Positions 1-17,416 of a stretch of DNA of 47,777 nucleotides are shown in pieces. Numbering within the stretch: position 1 is the first letter of the stretch; every line of letters starts with the position of its first letter. The notes under the pieces were generated by a model. That model ran no database searches, was not told the DNA's origin, and saw only the letters and a list, made by a program, of their open reading frames with translations. Source of the stretch: Pelargonium nanum. Its lineage: Eukaryota > Streptophyta > Magnoliopsida > Geraniales > Geraniaceae. The translations under genes were made by a program, and so were the position numbers. The stretch covers positions 1 to 47,777 of the forward strand of contig JAYMTF010000167.1 in NCBI GenBank assembly GCA_036897485.1, given 5' to 3'.

Positions 1-736
1 GCCCATGTTTAGGTTTCGCCTCAATGAAAAAAAAAAAATGGAGCACCTAAAAACGTATCCTCACGAACCAAGAACTACGAGATCGCCCCTTTCATTCTAG
101 GGTGACAGAGGGTTTGTACCATTCGAGGCTTCTTTTCATGCTTATGTCATGTGTCTATTATATTTTCGTTTCACAGTGGGCATTACGTTTTCTTTTTATA
201 CACGAGTTTAAAATAAAAACTCGTCATTAAGCTCAAATTAAATAAGATTTGATATTATGTTAAACTTGATTCAAACTCAAATTGAATGACCCAACATGTA
301 TACCAAGTTGCGATAAATTTCACATTCATTCGATATAAATATGCATCAACAAAAATAACATTTTTGCAGAAATAATTTATAGTTCTATTATAAGTGTTTG
401 GTATGGCCATCTTGTTCAAGTTAAATGTGATGGTTCTTGTTGAGACAAAAGTATCTGCTTTGCCCAGCTTGTTTAGCTTCAACAGTCAATCTGACAAAAC
501 GACCCGGACCCGGACCCGGTGACCCGCGCCGCCGTATCTTATAGTGCCACCACTAAAGCTATTGGTCCCTAATATCACGACACGTGTCCCTTCTCAACTG
601 GCGCTACTGTGTTATCTCCGGGAATCTAGGCTTTAGCTACAGTGCACCGGTCAAATCACCCACTGGTTCGCGCCTGAACTCAAACCAAGATCCCATTGGC
701 AGGTGACCCACGACCCATTAAGATTATCACCGCTCG
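1..736. other. Upstream region of ARF2-like gene
   Basis: No gene is seen here. The first 480 bases are AT-rich and featureless. From about 498 the DNA turns GC-rich with short repeated GACCCGG units. A palindromic G-box (CACGTG, 581-586) and one GAGACA (442-447, the reverse complement of the TGTCTC auxin response element) lie upstream of the ARF2-like gene. These motifs are short and may be chance; a role in regulation is inference only. Confidence 0.4.
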
Positions 737-744
737 TATTTAAA
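737..744 (+). promoter_or_regulatory. Possible TATA box of ARF2-like gene
   Basis: TATTTAAA lies about 420 bases before the ARF start codon. If used, transcription would begin near 770 and the leader would be roughly 390 bases long and hold several upstream ATGs. There is no direct evidence for the start site. Confidence 0.35.
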
Positions 745-912
745 CCCATTCCCCATACGATCCTGCCTGTTAGTAACAGGACAAATCCACTTCACGAAAT
801 CAAAACAACTTTCCGTTTTACCGGACAAACGACGTTAGTGCTACCCAATCAGATTCCCCCACGTCTGTAACGGCGTTAGAGATTCCGTCATCCCCTACCA
901 GATAAAAAGGTC

Positions 913-1085
913 ATGCTCATTGCTCATGTTTGTTTAGTGCAGGAGCGTAATGTAGCATTCATGGCGCTAGCTTCTACTGTCGCGATGGTTTAAGAAGATA
1001 GAGAAAGCGAAAACGATATATGAAGGAGACGATGAAGCCAAAAAGATCCAGATACGGTTTATATAATTGTTGCAATCGTCGCTAA
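913..1085 (+). promoter_or_regulatory. Cluster of upstream ORFs in the ARF2-like leader
   Basis: Four ATG-initiated ORFs end before the main ATG at 1159: 913-993 (26 codons plus stop), 926-937 (3 codons), 950-955 (ATG followed at once by TAG) and 1020-1085 (21 codons). A second ATG at 961 is in frame within the first. No other ATG occurs between 1085 and 1159, so ribosomes would have to reinitiate or leak through. Upstream ORFs that damp translation are established for other ARF mRNAs such as ETT/ARF3 and MP/ARF5. Whether all four lie in the transcript depends on the start site. Confidence 0.55.
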
Positions 1086-1158
1086 GCTAACTCGTCCTTG
1101 CGTTGTTTGTGAAGTTCGTTCGGATTTCTGTTGATTTTATTGCGAATTCGTGAGGGAA

Positions 1159-4100
1159 ATGGATTATTCTAGCTCTTTGGAACCTCAGAGAGGTAAAATT
1201 GATTGCGAATTTGTTACTGATTTGAGGATTTTGCAATTCAAGCTTGTGTATCAGTTTCGGTTCTGATTTTTTTTGGTTTTCTGTGAATGTATGTGGCATA
1301 GATTCTGAGGATGTGCTGTACAAGGAGCTTTGGCATGCCTGTGCGGGTCCTCTGGTTACAGTGCCGCGACGAGGACAGCTTGTTTTCTATTTTCCTCAAG
1401 GTCACATTGAGCAAGTATGTTTCCTCTTCAAATTTGACAGTTCTTTTTTTGGATTAGGAAGTTTGATGTATTGGTTTATTCTATACGGTATGGATTTTCT
1501 ATTTGTGTGTGTTTTTGTTGTTGTGATTTGCTTAATTTGGATAATAGGTAGAGGCGTCAATGAATCAAGCTTCGGAGCAGCAACTACCAGCTTATGATCT
1601 TCCGGCGATGATACTCTGTCGCGTGATCAATGTTCAGTTGAAGGTTATAGCACCACTTTTGATTGTTTCAAAAAGCTTAGTTAAATATTTGATTTCTTAT
1701 GGTCGCTCTTCACTTTCAGGCTGAACCAGACACAGATGAAGTGTTTGCACAAGTGACTTTGCTTCCTGAACCCAATGTGAGCCCACTTTTGTGAACATTT
1801 TCAGTGTTAAATAAAAACAAAAGATGAAGTAAATTATAGATGATAAATGGATGATCTAAACTGTGAACTTAATGTGTTGCCTTTGCCAGAAAGAAGGGAA
1901 CTTGGCAGATAACCAGGATTTGTCCCTCGCTAGTGCCCCTAAACGCCTGCGTGTGCATTCATTTTGTAAGATCCTTACTGCCTCTGATACAAGTACTCAT
2001 GGTGGATTTTCAGTGCTGAGACGACATGCAGATGAATGTCTACCTCCATTGGTTAGTCTTTTTCTCTTGTTCATTAAAGTATATTGTATTTTCACAAGTC
2101 TTTTGCTCTCATTTTTGCATTTTATTCTGATAGTTGGATTGTGCTATTTGGCAGGACATGTCTCGCCAACCTCCAACTCAAGAGTTAGTAGCCAAGGATT
2201 TGCATGGAAATCAGTGGCAGTTTCGCCACATTTTCCGAGGTAATGGCCAACATTAAGCACTGTTTGAGATCAAAATAAACAACCTTCAACATGGAAAAAT
2301 CATCCTAGACTATGCCCTAAAATTTGCACAGCTATGCAGGGTACATATTTCAAATATGAATAAAAATATGAGAGACAGACTTGTCTATCTTCAGTCCATG
2401 TTTCAAAGTTATTTTAGTTCTGGATCTTATTGATGATTCATCTAAATATTGAAAAAGCTTGTTCCTTTTCAGTGGTTGTTTATTCTTCTGTAATTTTGGA
2501 TACTGAGATCATAGGTTACATATTGACAGTTTGAAGTCCTGTGGTTTTGGTCCCTCTGCTCCACCATAATCAATAAGCTAATCATAGCCATCAAACATTA
2601 TGGGTGGTATGATATCCATGTGAATAGTGATTATTAGGTATTCAACTTAATAGTATAAATTCTGCGTCTCCTAGAACTATAACAAGATCAGAAAGGGAAC
2701 AATCCGTTTCATCAACTACATACTTACCTGTATAGTGTCTTGCTAAATTTGCTTTCTTGTGACCGTCTATTGTTAGGAGTTTGGTAATGCCCTCTTTACA
2801 TTGAATTGACATAGATGCTTTCTAAATGCCAGGTCAACCTAGAAGGCACCTTCTTCAAAGTGGTTGGAGTCACTTTATAAGCTCCAAAAAGCTCGTTGCA
2901 GGAGATGCTTTTATATTCCTCAGGTTTAATATCATATTTGTTTCAATCAGTTCTCCTGATTTTTCATAATAGTGCTGCTTGAGTGAGCCTTGAGATCACA
3001 ACCAAAACTTAGGTGACCTCTCAATTAGTCAGCTGAGGTAATGGCACATTAGGAAGTTTGATGGTATCTAGATTGTGCTTGCAGAGGTGAAACTGGAGAA
3101 CTTCGTGTTGGGGTAAGACGTGCTATGAGGCAACCTAGTAATGTTTCAACTTCAGTCATATCTAGTCATAGTATGCATATTGGAGTCCTTGCAACAGCAT
3201 GGCATGCTGTTACAACTGGAACAATGTTCACTGTCTATTACAAACCAAGGTGAGTGGTTATGGTACATAGCTGAATTATGTAATAGTTTCATATTATTAA
3301 ACACACACATGTCTATCTCTTAGTATTTTGGCAATGATATTGGTAAAGGACTAGCCCTGCTGAGTTCATAGTTCCTTTCAACACATATAAGGAGTCTATG
3401 AAGAACAACTATTCTATAGGGATGAGGTTCAAAATGAGGTTTGAAGGTGAAGAAGCTCCAGATCGAAGGTATGTTTTCTTTGAACTCTGCTCAGCAATGC
3501 TTTTATCTCTTCTAAAATGCTGATGTATGAGAGTCCTTGATAAAGATGCTCAGGCACTGTGATTGGAACAGAAGATGCTGAACCTGTTAGGTGGCCTGGA
3601 TCAAAATGGAGATGCCTTAAGGTAATAGACTAATAGCACATAAATCATGCATAATTATTGTTTCTTGCATATGCTGAAACCATTTTTTGCACAGGTTCGA
3701 TGGGACGAAACTTCTCTAATTAATCATCTAAATAGGGTTTCCCCTTGGAAAATAGAATCTGTTTCTGCTCTGGATCCCCTTCCAGTGTGCAAGATGAAAA
3801 AACCCCGCACAAATGTGGCTCCATCATCTACCAGTTCCTCTGTTCTTACAAGGGAAGGTACAGTAAGTTGTTCCTAAAGTTGTCTATTAAGTCTTACTAT
3901 TTTCTCCTCTGTTCTTACGAGGGAGTACAATCATTCATATGATCAGGTTTATCTAAAATCACCACAGCAACTTCACCTGGAAATGAGTATTCAATGACCT
4001 TGCAAGGTCAAGAAATCTCAACCTTGAGAGGCAATTTCCTCCAGAATAACGACTCGGGTGCCACTCAAGACCTCATTGTAAAAATTCCATCACAAGGTAA

Positions 4101-5089
4101 GCATCTAACTGATGTGGTTTGTGGTAAGATAGGATTCGGACCCAGCGGGTCAGTTCCTGAAATGATGCCTAGCGAGAAGCATGCGAGTAGAGTTTCAGGT
4201 TCCATGGTCGTGCATGAATTCTATGGGTTTGGGCAGCCATCTGTTAGTGGAAAACATGAAGATGCTTACCAGTTGAAGAAGCATGTTTCAGATCAGGAAA
4301 CCAAGTACAAGAGTAAAGGAAACGACAGCTGCAGACTCTTTGGTTTCTCTCTTCTCAATAACCCTGCAGCAACAGAACCAGATTTTCTTTATACTGGTTC
4401 CACGCATAAGCCACATGGGCAAATCAATCTTGTATTAGGTGATGAACTGCAAGGTCTGAAATCTGATAGGTTGTTGGAGCAATCTAGCTGCTTGCACTTC
4501 CCCAAGATTTCATCTCTGGTTGAAGATCAGGAAATGCCTTCAACTTTAGAGCAGCAAACAGTAAATGCTCTAGGCAAGCTTCGGGACAGTTCAAATAGAT
4601 GTCGTATTAAGGTTCTCTCTTATCCATTCCCATGCTTTTAACATGCCAGTAACTTGTGTTTTAATCCAATACACTGATTCAGGTTTGGACACAAGGCATT
4701 GCTGCTGAGAGGTCTGTGGATCTTAGGAAGTTGAACGGATACAATGAATTGATAGAAGAAGTGGATCGGGTTCTTGACTTCAATGGCGATCTAATCAATC
4801 CCTGCAAAAAATGGGTGATAGTTTTTACAGACGATGAGGGTGATATGATGCTGGTGGGAGATGATCCATGGCAGTATGTACTCTTGATTCCTTAATTATC
4901 TGTTTACACTTTCTTGATATTTAATCTATATCTGCATTGCCAATAGTTTTGCATGTTTGTGTGTAAATCAGGGAGTTCTGTAGCATGGCTCGAAAGATCT
5001 CAGTCTACACTCGAGAGGAAGTGCAGAGGATGGACTCACAACCACTGGAATCTAGAGTTAGGAGTCGCCAAACAAAGACTAAAAACTGA
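1159..5089 (+). CDS. ARF2: Auxin response factor, ARF2 type
   Basis: This is a nuclear transcription factor, a likely repressor, that binds TGTC-type auxin response elements. Fourteen exons join in frame to 711 residues: 1159-1192, 1302-1414, 1548-1643, 1720-1776, 1890-2051, 2155-2239, 2833-2923, 3085-3249, 3349-3468, 3546-3621, 3695-3857, 3947-4611, 4683-4873, 4972-5089. All introns are GT-AG. The N-terminal dimerisation segment has [18 protein letters not shown]. The B3 domain is at about 122-224 ([20 protein letters not shown], then [14 protein letters not shown]). The ARF domain is at about 249-333. A basic stretch KMKKPRTN near 366 resembles the ARF2 nuclear signal. The middle region has [10 protein letters not shown]. 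The C-terminal PB1 domain (about 609-695) keeps its lysine (RIKVWTQG) and acidic face ([14 protein letters not shown]). The middle region is shorter than in Arabidopsis ARF2 (859 residues). ARF1 is the main alternative, but LQGQE and the tasiR site favour ARF2. The start at 1159 has a good context (GGGAAATGG). Confidence 0.93.
3994..4014 (+). promoter_or_regulatory. tasiR-ARF (TAS3) target site in exon 12
   Basis: The last 12 bases, CAAGGTCAAGAA, are perfectly complementary to the 5' part of the conserved TAS3 tasiR-ARF as I recall it. The next position is a G:U pair, then CTT matches, and mismatches are confined to the small RNA's 3' end. The site encodes residues 404-410 (MTLQGQE), the place where ARF2, ARF3 and ARF4 carry it. 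Post-transcriptional cleavage by tasiR-ARF is therefore expected. Confidence 0.85.
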
Positions 5090-5335
5090 AAAAGAAAACA
5101 GATTTGACTGACCTCCAATATGACCTTCAATGTGCCATTGAAGGCTTTGTACCAAGTTGACTTGTATGGTACATTGCAAATGATGGCGGAGAACCCGTGT
5201 ATATTTCGTTGAGAGTTATGTTCTCGGGATGTTTTTGAATTATTGGTACCAATTTCTCGACTTAATTTCACTTATTCTTGTATAGACTCAGGTCCAGACT
5301 CACCTCTATTATTCAACTTGCACATCCGAGCTGAA

Positions 5336-5341
5336 AATAAA
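5336..5341 (+). terminator. Likely poly(A) signal of ARF2-like gene
   Basis: AATAAA lies 247 bases after the ARF stop codon, a usual distance for a plant 3' end. The exact cleavage site cannot be seen. Confidence 0.45.
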
Positions 5342-6000
5342 ATGGAAGAATATAATTATTCATTAAAGACAAAATGATTCATTTCATCCAAGAAGTTGTT
5401 GAAAAATGAGAAATAAAGTGAAGCAATTGAGAGAGAAAAAATCATTGATCTTGTGTTATGGTTACATACTTACATTGTGCACTCACAAGTAATCAAATCA
5501 TTTTTTTTCTTCTAAAGTACAGAATGTACATTGGAAAAAGCTAAGCTCCATGAGCTGACACGTCTACTTATGAATAGGAACATTCCTTAACCTTCGTTAA
5601 AAAGCTGGTAATGGAATACTATGATTATTTTTCGTAATCACTTTTGAAAGTTAATTTCAATATTCTCTGTGGATAGGCAAGAATTTGGCTTCAAGTTTTC
5701 AACCATACATGATGAAGCATGTGGATTATAAGCATTTTGATTGGCCAAAAAGTAGGCAGTCTCGTCCCTTATGGTACAATGACATACCAAATTGGACTTT
5801 TGCTTCTACAATTTATTTGAATATCCAAATTAAAAGGTGTTAATATAATACAATAAAAAAAGACTTGTACTCCAGCAACTTTGGTTTATTAGGGTAGCCA
5901 AAATTTAGATCCAAATAAAGAAAGAGCTCATGTGATTGTGAGCTGGTATTGTTATTTTCAGTTGGCGCCAAATAAGAGCTCATGGAATGGACCGATAAAT
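5342..6000. other. Intergenic region ARF2-NXD1
   Basis: AT-rich DNA without a gene. It separates two genes on the same strand and must hold the NXD1 promoter, but I see no clear TATA box. A CT-rich stretch at about 6010-6060 looks like a plant 5' leader. Confidence 0.4.
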
Positions 6001-6009
6001 CCTATCCAC

Positions 6010-6201
6010 TTCTTCTTCTTCTCGTACTGCTTCTCTGTCGGTTTCTCTCTCTCCCATTGAATTTCAGTAACTTTCACTAGCGATTGATGGTTTGTTCTGA
6101 TTTGTTTTAGCTGAAAGTTTCGATCTTTTCTTCTCACCAGACAATTCTGAGAAGTGGGTTTTCACTGGGTGCAGCTGCAGTTGGTGTTGCTCATTGCTTG
6201 A
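6010..6201 (+). other. Possible non-coding first exon of NXD1
   Basis: A CT-rich leader-like stretch is followed by a possible donor (GAG|GTCAAT) near 6201. A convincing acceptor (CAATAG) ends at 6779, 64 bases before the NXD1 start codon. This suggests a leader intron of about 0.58 kb. It is inference from composition and splice-site shape only. Confidence 0.3.
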
Positions 6202-6843
6202 GGTCAATTTTGTCTTTTCTTTACTGTTTCCATTGCTGCATGCTCTTTTCTTGCTTCCCTATTTGTTGATTGTGTTTCTGTAATTTCAGATTCTTGGCAT
6301 GTTGATGTTTGAAGCATTTTGGTTTTTAGGAGTTCTATGTTGGTGTGAATCTGTGAGAGAAAACTGAATGTAATAAGTGCTTGATTCTTCTTGAGGCTCT
6401 TTGTATAATTGCAAATCTTGAATGAACCTAGAAATAAGAAAGGTCTAGAAGAGACCCTTCAAACACCACAATACTCATTTTGTAAGAGATGCAAATTGTT
6501 GTACCTTTGTTGAGCTAGTTCCTGAATTTATTTAAAGCCCCTTTACTTAGGTTATAATTCATTGTCTCTGGTTTTGTTAGTGTTGCCATTCCCGAATCAA
6601 TCGGCAATGGGTCATTTTCCTACAGTTGTGTATAGTTGACATGAAGTCTCATCCAGCCAACTTGCATAAAACTGGCTCTTGGTTTCGTTAAAAAGAAAAA
6701 AATTCCTTTCATAGTACCATGTTGATGTTTATATTTTTTGTCCCTCAAAATATCTGAATGCATGCTATTTTTCAATAGGTGTCCTATGGACAGTGTTCAA
6801 ATCACTTGAATTTTGCATCTCCGTTCAGACTGATCTTGATTCC

Positions 6844-9800
6844 ATGGAGGTTAGGGAAACAAAACGGTCATCAGGTTATAGCAAGGCACCGTGGGTATTT
6901 AGGGGCAGGCGAGTATTTTTCACCCTGTTATGTGTTCTATGTTCTCATTCTTTTGAGTGGCTTTGATTTATTAATTTAAATTTATTTCCAGTGCGCTGTA
7001 CCAACTTCATCTTGTGAAGGCAGAAACTGCTCGAGCATTCATCCCAAAGGAGTTTAAACTAGTTGAAGCTTTTGGGTAATCATGTTCGCTAAAATTGTTG
7101 TTTGAACTGGTAACAAAGTTGGGGTTATATTGGGAATCAAAATTTAGTTTTCCTGAAAAGCCCAAGTGTTGCCTTGCAGATATACTCTTGGCGGCTTCTT
7201 TCTTGCCAACTATGATGACAGTCCTGCCGGAGTCTTTGATGAGGTTGTACATTCTTATCCAAAACTGTTTGCTCTTTTGGTGAAATCAACATGTTTTCAA
7301 ACTTAATTCGTACATTTAGCAATAAAGATAAAAGTGAAGAATTCTTTCGAATAATCCAATCGCTAACTAACATAATTGCTTTATTCTTCTTCCTCAGCTT
7401 GTGGTGATAGCTGGACTTGTATGGAACCCTCCAACATCTTGCGCGTATGTTTCTCAACTTTCCTGGGGAAAAATAACCTATTGATTACAATTGCTTTAGC
7501 AATCAAAGATCACTATTTTTGCATATGAATTATGAATCCTGATGGATATTTCTGGCGGCTCTGACTAGGCTTAAAAAAATAAGTTGTGGCACACACCCCT
7601 CAAGATTAGCTTATTCAATTTTATGATCTGATTGGTTGTGTGCTAATCTCGTAGCATGATTGTTTTGTTAGTGTTTATTAAACTAATATATATAGGAATC
7701 ATTCCTTTTTTATACAGTCTCATTTTTTTCATGGATATGTTTACTACAAGTGGCTTCTAATCAACTAGTCAAGTTGCTGTTGTTTAATGTTGGAGACACT
7801 GTGTCAGATTCATGAATCTTAGAAACCACCTAGACAAATTCACTCCCATAGAAACTGACTTGACAAATTATTCTCTTAGAAACCACCTAGACAAACTTCC
7901 CTAAAGAGCATCTAATTAATCTACTCAGCCTGCCTAAAGCTAGTTATAGCTTATTTTTCAGTATTTTAAATTCATTTTTTTATCAGATGGGCTGCTAGGG
8001 TGCTTGTGAACAGTAATGAGGCATGTAATCATGGACGAAAGGTGCGTAGTTCGCTCAAGTCTCAATGCAGATTTTAACATTTAAAACTATACGTACCGCG
8101 TATTGTACCATATTTCCTATACTACCCCCAACTCGCCCAACTCCAATGTTTGACATTAGGAAATGGGCCATCAGTTTATGGTAACCTTTATAGTCCGAGC
8201 ATCACATATCTCTAGTTGAGATTGTGAATCCAAGTTATCGGGAAAAGGGGAAGGCTGACCCCTTGTTTGTAGCCCAATGGCTTGTTGGTCCTCCACTGAA
8301 AAGAGTCACAGTCCCTCAGTTCCAAAATGAGTGTTTTGTATTCCTTTCTGGGAGAAATTAGTTATTATTGAACATTTTAACTGTTACCCTCGTGTGCACA
8401 TGTTGTAATAAATGGGTTCTAATATTCATGCTTAACTAGCTTCCTAAAAAGGAAAGAGGAAACTCAATTTGGGACAAAATTTGTGGAGAAACGAGACACT
8501 CATTATGAGACATGGACTATTTCCTTTGTTCCAATCTATGAATTTTGATTTAGCTTACATTCAATCTTGCAGGATGTAGGACTTCCGAGTCAGGTTGCCA
8601 GATTTTCTAAGGTAGGTCTTTAACTGTAGTACTTCTCTACTCTTTCTCAATGTCTAAGGTATAGTTGGACCAGGTGACGTGCAAGTTCCTTTGCGATGGA
8701 AAGATCTTTTTGTTCCAGGGTTCTATTTATCATATTAGCTAGCATCATGCTGTGCCAAAGGCACAGCGTTGGCACATAGATCTAATAGCAACAAAAACTT
8801 AGTTCTAAGGTGCATCAAAGATGTACCACTGACTACATGATGTACTGCATCTAAGTCAATAATGTTACATTTCCAAGCTATTTGAAATTTATGAAGATTG
8901 ACAATTGTGTGTTATATAACACATTTTCTGAAGCAGACAGTTACAGCCATTCCAAGGCAACCAGGGAAAGTAGCTAGTTTTCTGAACACGATTGGTATGA
9001 GTGCTAGCTTCCATAATCCAAAGGAACGTATGGATCTTCAAGTGACTGAAATCAATGGGCATGGAGCAACAGATATATGTAATATCAACCTTATAACTAC
9101 CGGTGAGTTAGTCAAATTGTTTCCATTAGTTTTGCTGGCAAATTCTCTCTAATAGTCTTTAAGATTGTTCACTTCTCAAACAAAATGTTGACATTTATGA
9201 ACAAGTTGACCCTTTAAAGTACAATCTGATGCAGCAATTTCTCTACATTTACATATTGACTTTGGATTCTATCACGTTCTGGGAAGCAACTTTCTTTCAT
9301 CTGGAAGTGATTTTTGTTTAAAAGTATTATACGATTTAGGGGGACAATGAAACCTCTGGCTTTAGTTCTAGCTCTATAACAAGGCTTAAAATGAAGACTA
9401 TTGCCATGTACCGGAAAGGAGACTGTTGTGGTCTTCTTGTTTGCTTCTTTAAGTTTGTTCGGCCTTTCATAATTTGATTCTTTCCATCCAGTAGACGTGT
9501 TAGCTTCCGAAACTTCACCTAGATCCATCTACGTTGTTGTATTCTTAGGTTGGCAAGTGAGTAATGTTATAAAAAAAAAAGAGCCTCAGATCACTCAAAT
9601 ACTTATTCAGGAACCTAAGACTATATAAGGTTGCTAAAGTTTGCAGGTTTATCATGCAATCTTATTAACTACCATGACGATTTACATGGACAGAAAATTT
9701 ACTTGTTTGTGCCCATTCTTAAATTTATTTGATCTTTACCTTTCTGGTTGAATTTACGCGGTTATGCAGCCAACAAGTGGATGGGGCCAGCAATCAAGAT

Positions 9801-10306
9801 GTCACTTCCAAGTTTTAGGTATATTACTATTTCTACATGTGTTCCGTTTAATGAGTCATTTTCCGACAATTGATTAGTTGAACTACAAAATTACAGTGGA
9901 TGTACAGAGTATAATCAAAACCTTCTCAAGTATTCTTGCCAAATTGAGTGCAGGTCTGTGTGTCTTGTAAAAACTGTTTGTATTTCCATCTTCACTTTCG
10001 TTTGCCAAATTTGGTTCGTGTTACATTTACCGCGTCCATTTTGATTAATTCTGGTGCAGGGTGCTTGCAGTGCAGCCAGCCAAAGTATTAAGGCCATCTA
10101 GGTGGAAAATCGACGGAGACCAATCTCTGGAAGATCAAAGTTTCAGCACCGTAGGCTCTACAACCGATGAGCTCATAGATAATGGAAGAAACCTCAGTGT
10201 TTCTGTGATGTTATCAAAGCCCATATTAGCTTTGCAGTTCAATTGTTTGAAAATGCAGGTTAAAGCTCCTGTTATAGTTTCTCAAAGCTCCCTCAGAAAT
10301 TCTTGA
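6844..10306 (+). CDS. NXD1: NEOXANTHIN-DEFICIENT 1-like protein
   Basis: NXD1 is needed for neoxanthin accumulation, the carotenoid branch that feeds ABA synthesis; its biochemical role is not settled. Ten coding exons join to 290 residues: 6844-6908, 6992-7075, 7180-7243, 7398-7444, 7987-8041, 8573-8611, 8937-9102, 9770-9818, 9897-9953, 10060-10306. Family blocks seen are SSGYSKAPWVFRGSALYQLH, FIPKEFKLVEAFGYTLGGF, SPAGVFDELVVIAGLVWNPP, TSCAWAARVLVNS, GLPSQVARFSK and NKWMGPAIKMSLPSFSG. The first coding intron begins with GC (CAG|GCGAGT). The nearby GT donor would throw the conserved ALYQLHLVKA block out of frame. The start at 6844 is the first ATG in this frame after the acceptor at 6779, and the protein opens like its relatives. 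NXD1 converges on the carboxypeptidase gene 533 bases away. Confidence 0.93.
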
Positions 10307-10839
10307 TTATTTCATGTATTATTGACTCTTCAATGAAAAGAAAATATGAGGAAAAGATTGAATTCAACTGGAGGTCAGGTGGCATATTTTTTCCCTGTGA
10401 TTCATGAGTGGATGCTAAGATTGATATTTGAGGACTGGAAGGAACCAGTAACCACCCTTGCTATCATTGAGTCTGATGTTATTGTGTTTACTCAAGAAAG
10501 GTGTTATTTGAAGGATTGACTTTGTAATCGTGAGCTCTTGCAAGTTGCAATGCTATAATATTTCAATAAAGTTTCATCTAGACCTATGCGAGTTCGACAC
10601 TTCACGAATTAACATTCATACTCGTCCCAATAAATCTAGAATGCTTGTTGGGATTAAATTCACGTGTCTTAGTTGAGTCTCAGCCGTTAATTCCATGGTT
10701 GCAACTTCGTGCTCACTAATACCAAAACAAAACAAAAAACATTTTCTTTCATTTCATCTTTACAACATTCTTTTACATTCCACAGCATTGACAGATTCAA
10801 GGAACAATCAAACAAGCAAATACATTTTTCAAAAGTGAA
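10307..10839. other. Convergent intergenic interval NXD1/SCPL45
   Basis: Only 533 bases separate the two stop codons of genes that point at each other. The interval must hold both 3' untranslated regions. I see no gene, repeat or clear minus-strand AATAAA in it. Confidence 0.5.
10565..10570 (+). terminator. Likely poly(A) signal of NXD1
   Basis: AATAAA lies 259 bases after the NXD1 stop codon, inside the short convergent interval with the carboxypeptidase gene. Confidence 0.45.
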
Positions 10840-16734
<5,895 letters not shown>

Positions 16735-17115
16735 ATAACGTTGTCTCATATAGGTAGCTTCTACAAGTCATAGGTCTCTCAAAAGGTAACAAAGGGATGC
16801 AAAGATTTCCTCAAGTCGGACGAAGATTGACTTGCAAGTGTAAAGGTAGAAATGAGCTTGATTGTAAGACCCATCAACCGAGTATGGACCAAAGTTGACC
16901 TTATAAGTGATATGGTGGATTCGAGTGAAAAAGGTTGTCGCTCGACAGATAAAAATCAATCTAGAGATAATATATATGTTAATCTTTCACGAGAGCTCAC
17001 ATCAACGGGAGAGATTTGGCATCTCGATATCGGCTCTTCACTACTGCCCTTCTTGAGAAAAATCCCGACTCTCCCATTGGTGGTTGAAAGACTTGCACTT
17101 AAGAAACATTCCATT
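16735..17115 (+). pseudogene. Nuclear copy of plastid 23S rRNA (NUPT), decayed
   Basis: This stretch follows domain V of plastid large-subunit rRNA in order. Landmarks are CAAAAGGTAAC near 16780, TTTCCTCAAGTCGGACGAAG near 16806, GCTTGATTGTAAGACCC, CGAGTATGGACCAAAGTTG, GTCGCTCGACAGATAAAAA, CTAGAGATAA, then CGAGAGCTCACATCAACGGG and TTTGGCATCTCGATATCGG (the plastid gene reads CTCGATGTCGG as I recall it). Most differences are C to T or G to A, as expected of methylated, unselected nuclear DNA. Similarity fades after about 17050 and can be followed weakly to about 17115. It is not a working rRNA gene. A mitochondrial source is less likely but not excluded without alignment. Confidence 0.8.
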
Positions 17116-17263
17116 ATATGATAATTTCAAAGTCATGATTATAAGAAAAGAAAAAAAAAAACAATAAGAACAAACACTCACGTAGGGTAGACATGAGTCC
17201 TTAGATTTTTACCATCGCAATTGTTTTCAAAGTGATTTGAAAAAAGTTACATGCATAAAAGTA

Positions 17264-17363
17264 ATCAAGTTGTTGAAGTAGGGCTGCAAATTTGGCAAGA
17301 CTTTTCAAGCAAGTCATTAGTGCTTCACTTGTGTCATCAAGTTGTTGAAGTAGGGCTGCAAAT
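17264..17363 (+). repeat. 28-bp direct repeat, two copies
   Basis: The same 28 bases (starting ATCAAGTTGTTGAAGTAGGG) occur at 17264-17291 and 17336-17363, 72 bases apart, with unrelated sequence between. Each contains TAGGGCTG, which resembles hAT transposon ends, but no matching target-site duplication was found. Confidence 0.6.
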
Positions 17364-17416
17364 AAACACAAGATTTTTGTGCAAAATTGAGTTCTACCGA
17401 TATTTTATTTTAATTT

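Noticed and set aside
16735-17115. Working rRNA gene
   Set aside because: Only part of domain V is present and it has many changes in invariant positions.
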